A stretch of DNA of 41,894 nt from Sediminibacterium sp. (GTDB lineage Bacteria > Bacteroidota > Bacteroidia > Chitinophagales > Chitinophagaceae): NCBI GenBank assembly GCA_017983845.1, contig JAGOAO010000016.1, forward strand, positions 1-41,894. Direction: 5' to 3'. Position numbers and translations under genes: made by a program. Shown here piece by piece: positions 40,533 through 41,894 of the stretch; position 1 is the first letter of the stretch, and each line of letters opens with the position of its first letter. The notes beneath the pieces were generated by a model. It saw only the letters and a program-made list of their open reading frames with translations. It did not search any database and had not been told where the DNA came from.

Positions 40533-41894
40533 ATGGCTTATTCTAATTTAGAAGCTTGTTTATTGGATTTAGAGCGTAATGGACAACTACTCCGTATTAA
40601 AGAGGAAGTAGATCCGCATCTAGAAATGGCTGCGATACATTTACGTATTCATGAACAAAAAGGACCAGCTATTTTATTTGAAAAAGTAAAAGGTTCTAAG
40701 TTCAGGGCTGCGTCCAATATTTTTGGCACATTAGAAAGAAGTGAATTTATTTTTAGAGATACATTGCCACAAGTAAAAAAATTAATTGAAATTAAAATTG
40801 ATCCAGCTGCTGCGATCAAAAATCCATTGGCTGCATTAAGTGCACTGCCTGCGGCGATCAATGCATTGCCGAAAAAAAATCCAATTAGTCAACCAGTTAC
40901 TTACGAAGAAATTAAAATTAGTGACCTGCCTTTAATCAAGCATTGGTCCATGGACGGAGGCGCTTATGTGACACTGCCTCAAGTGTATACAGAAGACGCA
41001 GATAAGCCAGGCATTGCCAATAGTAATTTAGGCATGTATCGTATCCAGTTAACAGGCAATGAATATGAGTTGGATAAGGAGATTGGATTGCATTATCAGT
41101 TACATAGGGGGATAGGAGTGCATCAAACCAAGGCGAATAAAAAAGGGATGCCATTAAAAGTGAGTTGTTTTGTGGGCGGTCCTCCAGCACATAGTGTGGC
41201 TGCGGTGATGCCACTTCCGGAAGGATTAAGTGAAATGAATTTTGCAGGGGTACTTGCTGGTAAAAGATTTGGCTACACCTATAAGGATGGATATTGTTTA
41301 AGTACAGATGCAGATTTTGTAATCACTGGTGAAGTGTATCCAGGGGAAAATAAACCAGAAGGGCCTTTTGGAGACCATTTGGGTTATTATAGTTTACAAC
41401 ATACATTTCCTTTAATGCGTGTGCACAAAGTATACGCGCGTAAAAATGCGATCTGGGCATTCACAGTGGTGGGACGTCCTCCACAGGAAGACACTAGTTT
41501 TGGTCAGTTGATCCATGCCATGACAGGTGCTGCTGTGTCCAATGAAATTCCTGGATTAAAAGAAGTGCATGCAGTAGATGCTGCAGGGGTACATCCTTTA
41601 TTATTAGCAATAGGTAGTGAGCGTTACACGCCTTATTTAACGAATAAACAACCTGCAGAAATATTAACCATTGCGAACCATATACTAGGTACAGGTCAAT
41701 TGAGTTTGGCTAAATTTGTATTCATCACTGCAGATGATACCAATCAATTATCAACCCATCATGTACGGGAATATTTTGAATACATTTTGTCGAGACTTGA
41801 TTTAGCAAATGATATTCACTTTTATACCAAGACCACCATGGATACTTTAGATTATTCTGGTGATGGTTTGAATACTGGATCCAAAGTAGTGATT
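40533..41894 (+). CDS. UbiD-family decarboxylase, N-terminal part (3' end outside window)
   Basis: The open frame runs 454 codons to the right edge with no stop. It is a UbiD-type decarboxylase, which uses prenylated FMN made by a UbiX partner. Visible family marks are NSNLGMYRIQ, HYQLHRGIGVHQ with the conserved Arg, SCFVGGPPAHSVAAVMPLPEG, and EGPFGDHLGYYS with the acidic residues of the active site. In the ubiquinone or menaquinone setting it removes a carboxyl group from the ring precursor; Bacteroidota make menaquinone, and UbiD homologues there often belong to the menaquinone or futalosine routes, so the exact substrate is open. UbiX is not in the window. The start at 40533 follows the promoter candidate by 18 bases. 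Confidence 0.9.
   Translation, partial: MAYSNLEACLLDLERNGQLLRIKEEVDPHLEMAAIHLRIHEQKGPAILFEKVKGSKFRAASNIFGTLERSEFIFRDTLPQVKKLIEIKIDPAAAIKNPLAALSALPAAINALPKKNPISQPVTYEEIKISDLPLIKHWSMDGGAYVTLPQVYTEDADKPGIANSNLGMYRIQLTGNEYELDKEIGLHYQLHRGIGVHQTKANKKGMPLKVSCFVGGPPAHSVAAVMPLPEGLSEMNFAGVLAGKRFGYTYKDGYCLSTDADFVITGEVYPGENKPEGPFGDHLGYYSLQHTFPLMRVHKVYARKNAIWAFTVVGRPPQEDTSFGQLIHAMTGAAVSNEIPGLKEVHAVDAAGVHPLLLAIGSERYTPYLTNKQPAEILTIANHILGTGQLSLAKFVFITADDTNQLSTHHVREYFEYILSRLDLANDIHFYTKTTMDTLDYSGDGLNTGSKVVI

Overview
The window looks like chromosomal DNA of a Bacteroidota bacterium, most likely from the Chitinophagales/Chitinophagaceae side of the phylum. The evidence is low GC content, Bacteroidota-type promoters (TTTG, about 19 bases, then TAnnTTTG), a MoaC-MoaB fusion, a bacillithiol gene, and many secreted proteins that begin their mature part with TGIGTTxP...SAKLEV...KGF.PPR. 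Ribosome binding sites are mostly indistinct, so starts were chosen from signal peptides, family length and ATG codons. The organism call is inference.

Layout. (1) 1-2072: the end of an outer-membrane barrel protein, an AraC-type regulator on the minus strand, and a small exported NTF2-like protein. (2) 2193-12426: a molybdenum hydroxylase island. A [2Fe-2S] subunit and a Tat-exported molybdopterin subunit come first, then a strong hairpin, a c-type cytochrome, and a tightly packed run of xdhC, mocA-like, moaA, moeA, a TauE/SafE permease, moaD, a moeB-like gene, moaE and a moaC-moaB fusion. The run covers the steps from GTP to a finished cytosine-dinucleotide molybdenum cofactor, and the cytochrome is a plausible electron acceptor for the enzyme. 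(3) 12429-16134: a CorA channel, a Bcr/CflA drug exporter and a large haem-binding lipoprotein of no family I recognise. (4) 16266-29516: a 13 kb one-strand array of nine secreted surface proteins. Three cassettes pair a small SAKLEV protein (about 200 residues) with a large lectin-like protein (LamG, discoidin-like, fibrinogen-like or glycine-rich). They are followed by three proteins built like phage tail fibres: two with a C-terminal S74 intramolecular chaperone and one with a tail-collar/HxH tip. Near-identical DNA repeats lie inside the array, with diverged 3' ends. This is the most unusual part of the window. (5) 29517-29830: a structured intergenic region and tRNA-Lys(UUU). (6) 29972-41894: conserved housekeeping genes: an SDR oxidoreductase, SAM hydrolase, lpdA, prfC, rimO, a fatty-acid/sterol hydroxylase, bshC, purE, pdxJ, and a ubiD-family gene that runs off the right edge.

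No prophage, transposase, CRISPR array or reverse transcriptase was found. The tail-fibre-like genes sit among ordinary chromosomal genes and carry Sec signal peptides, so they look like host surface proteins rather than virion parts.
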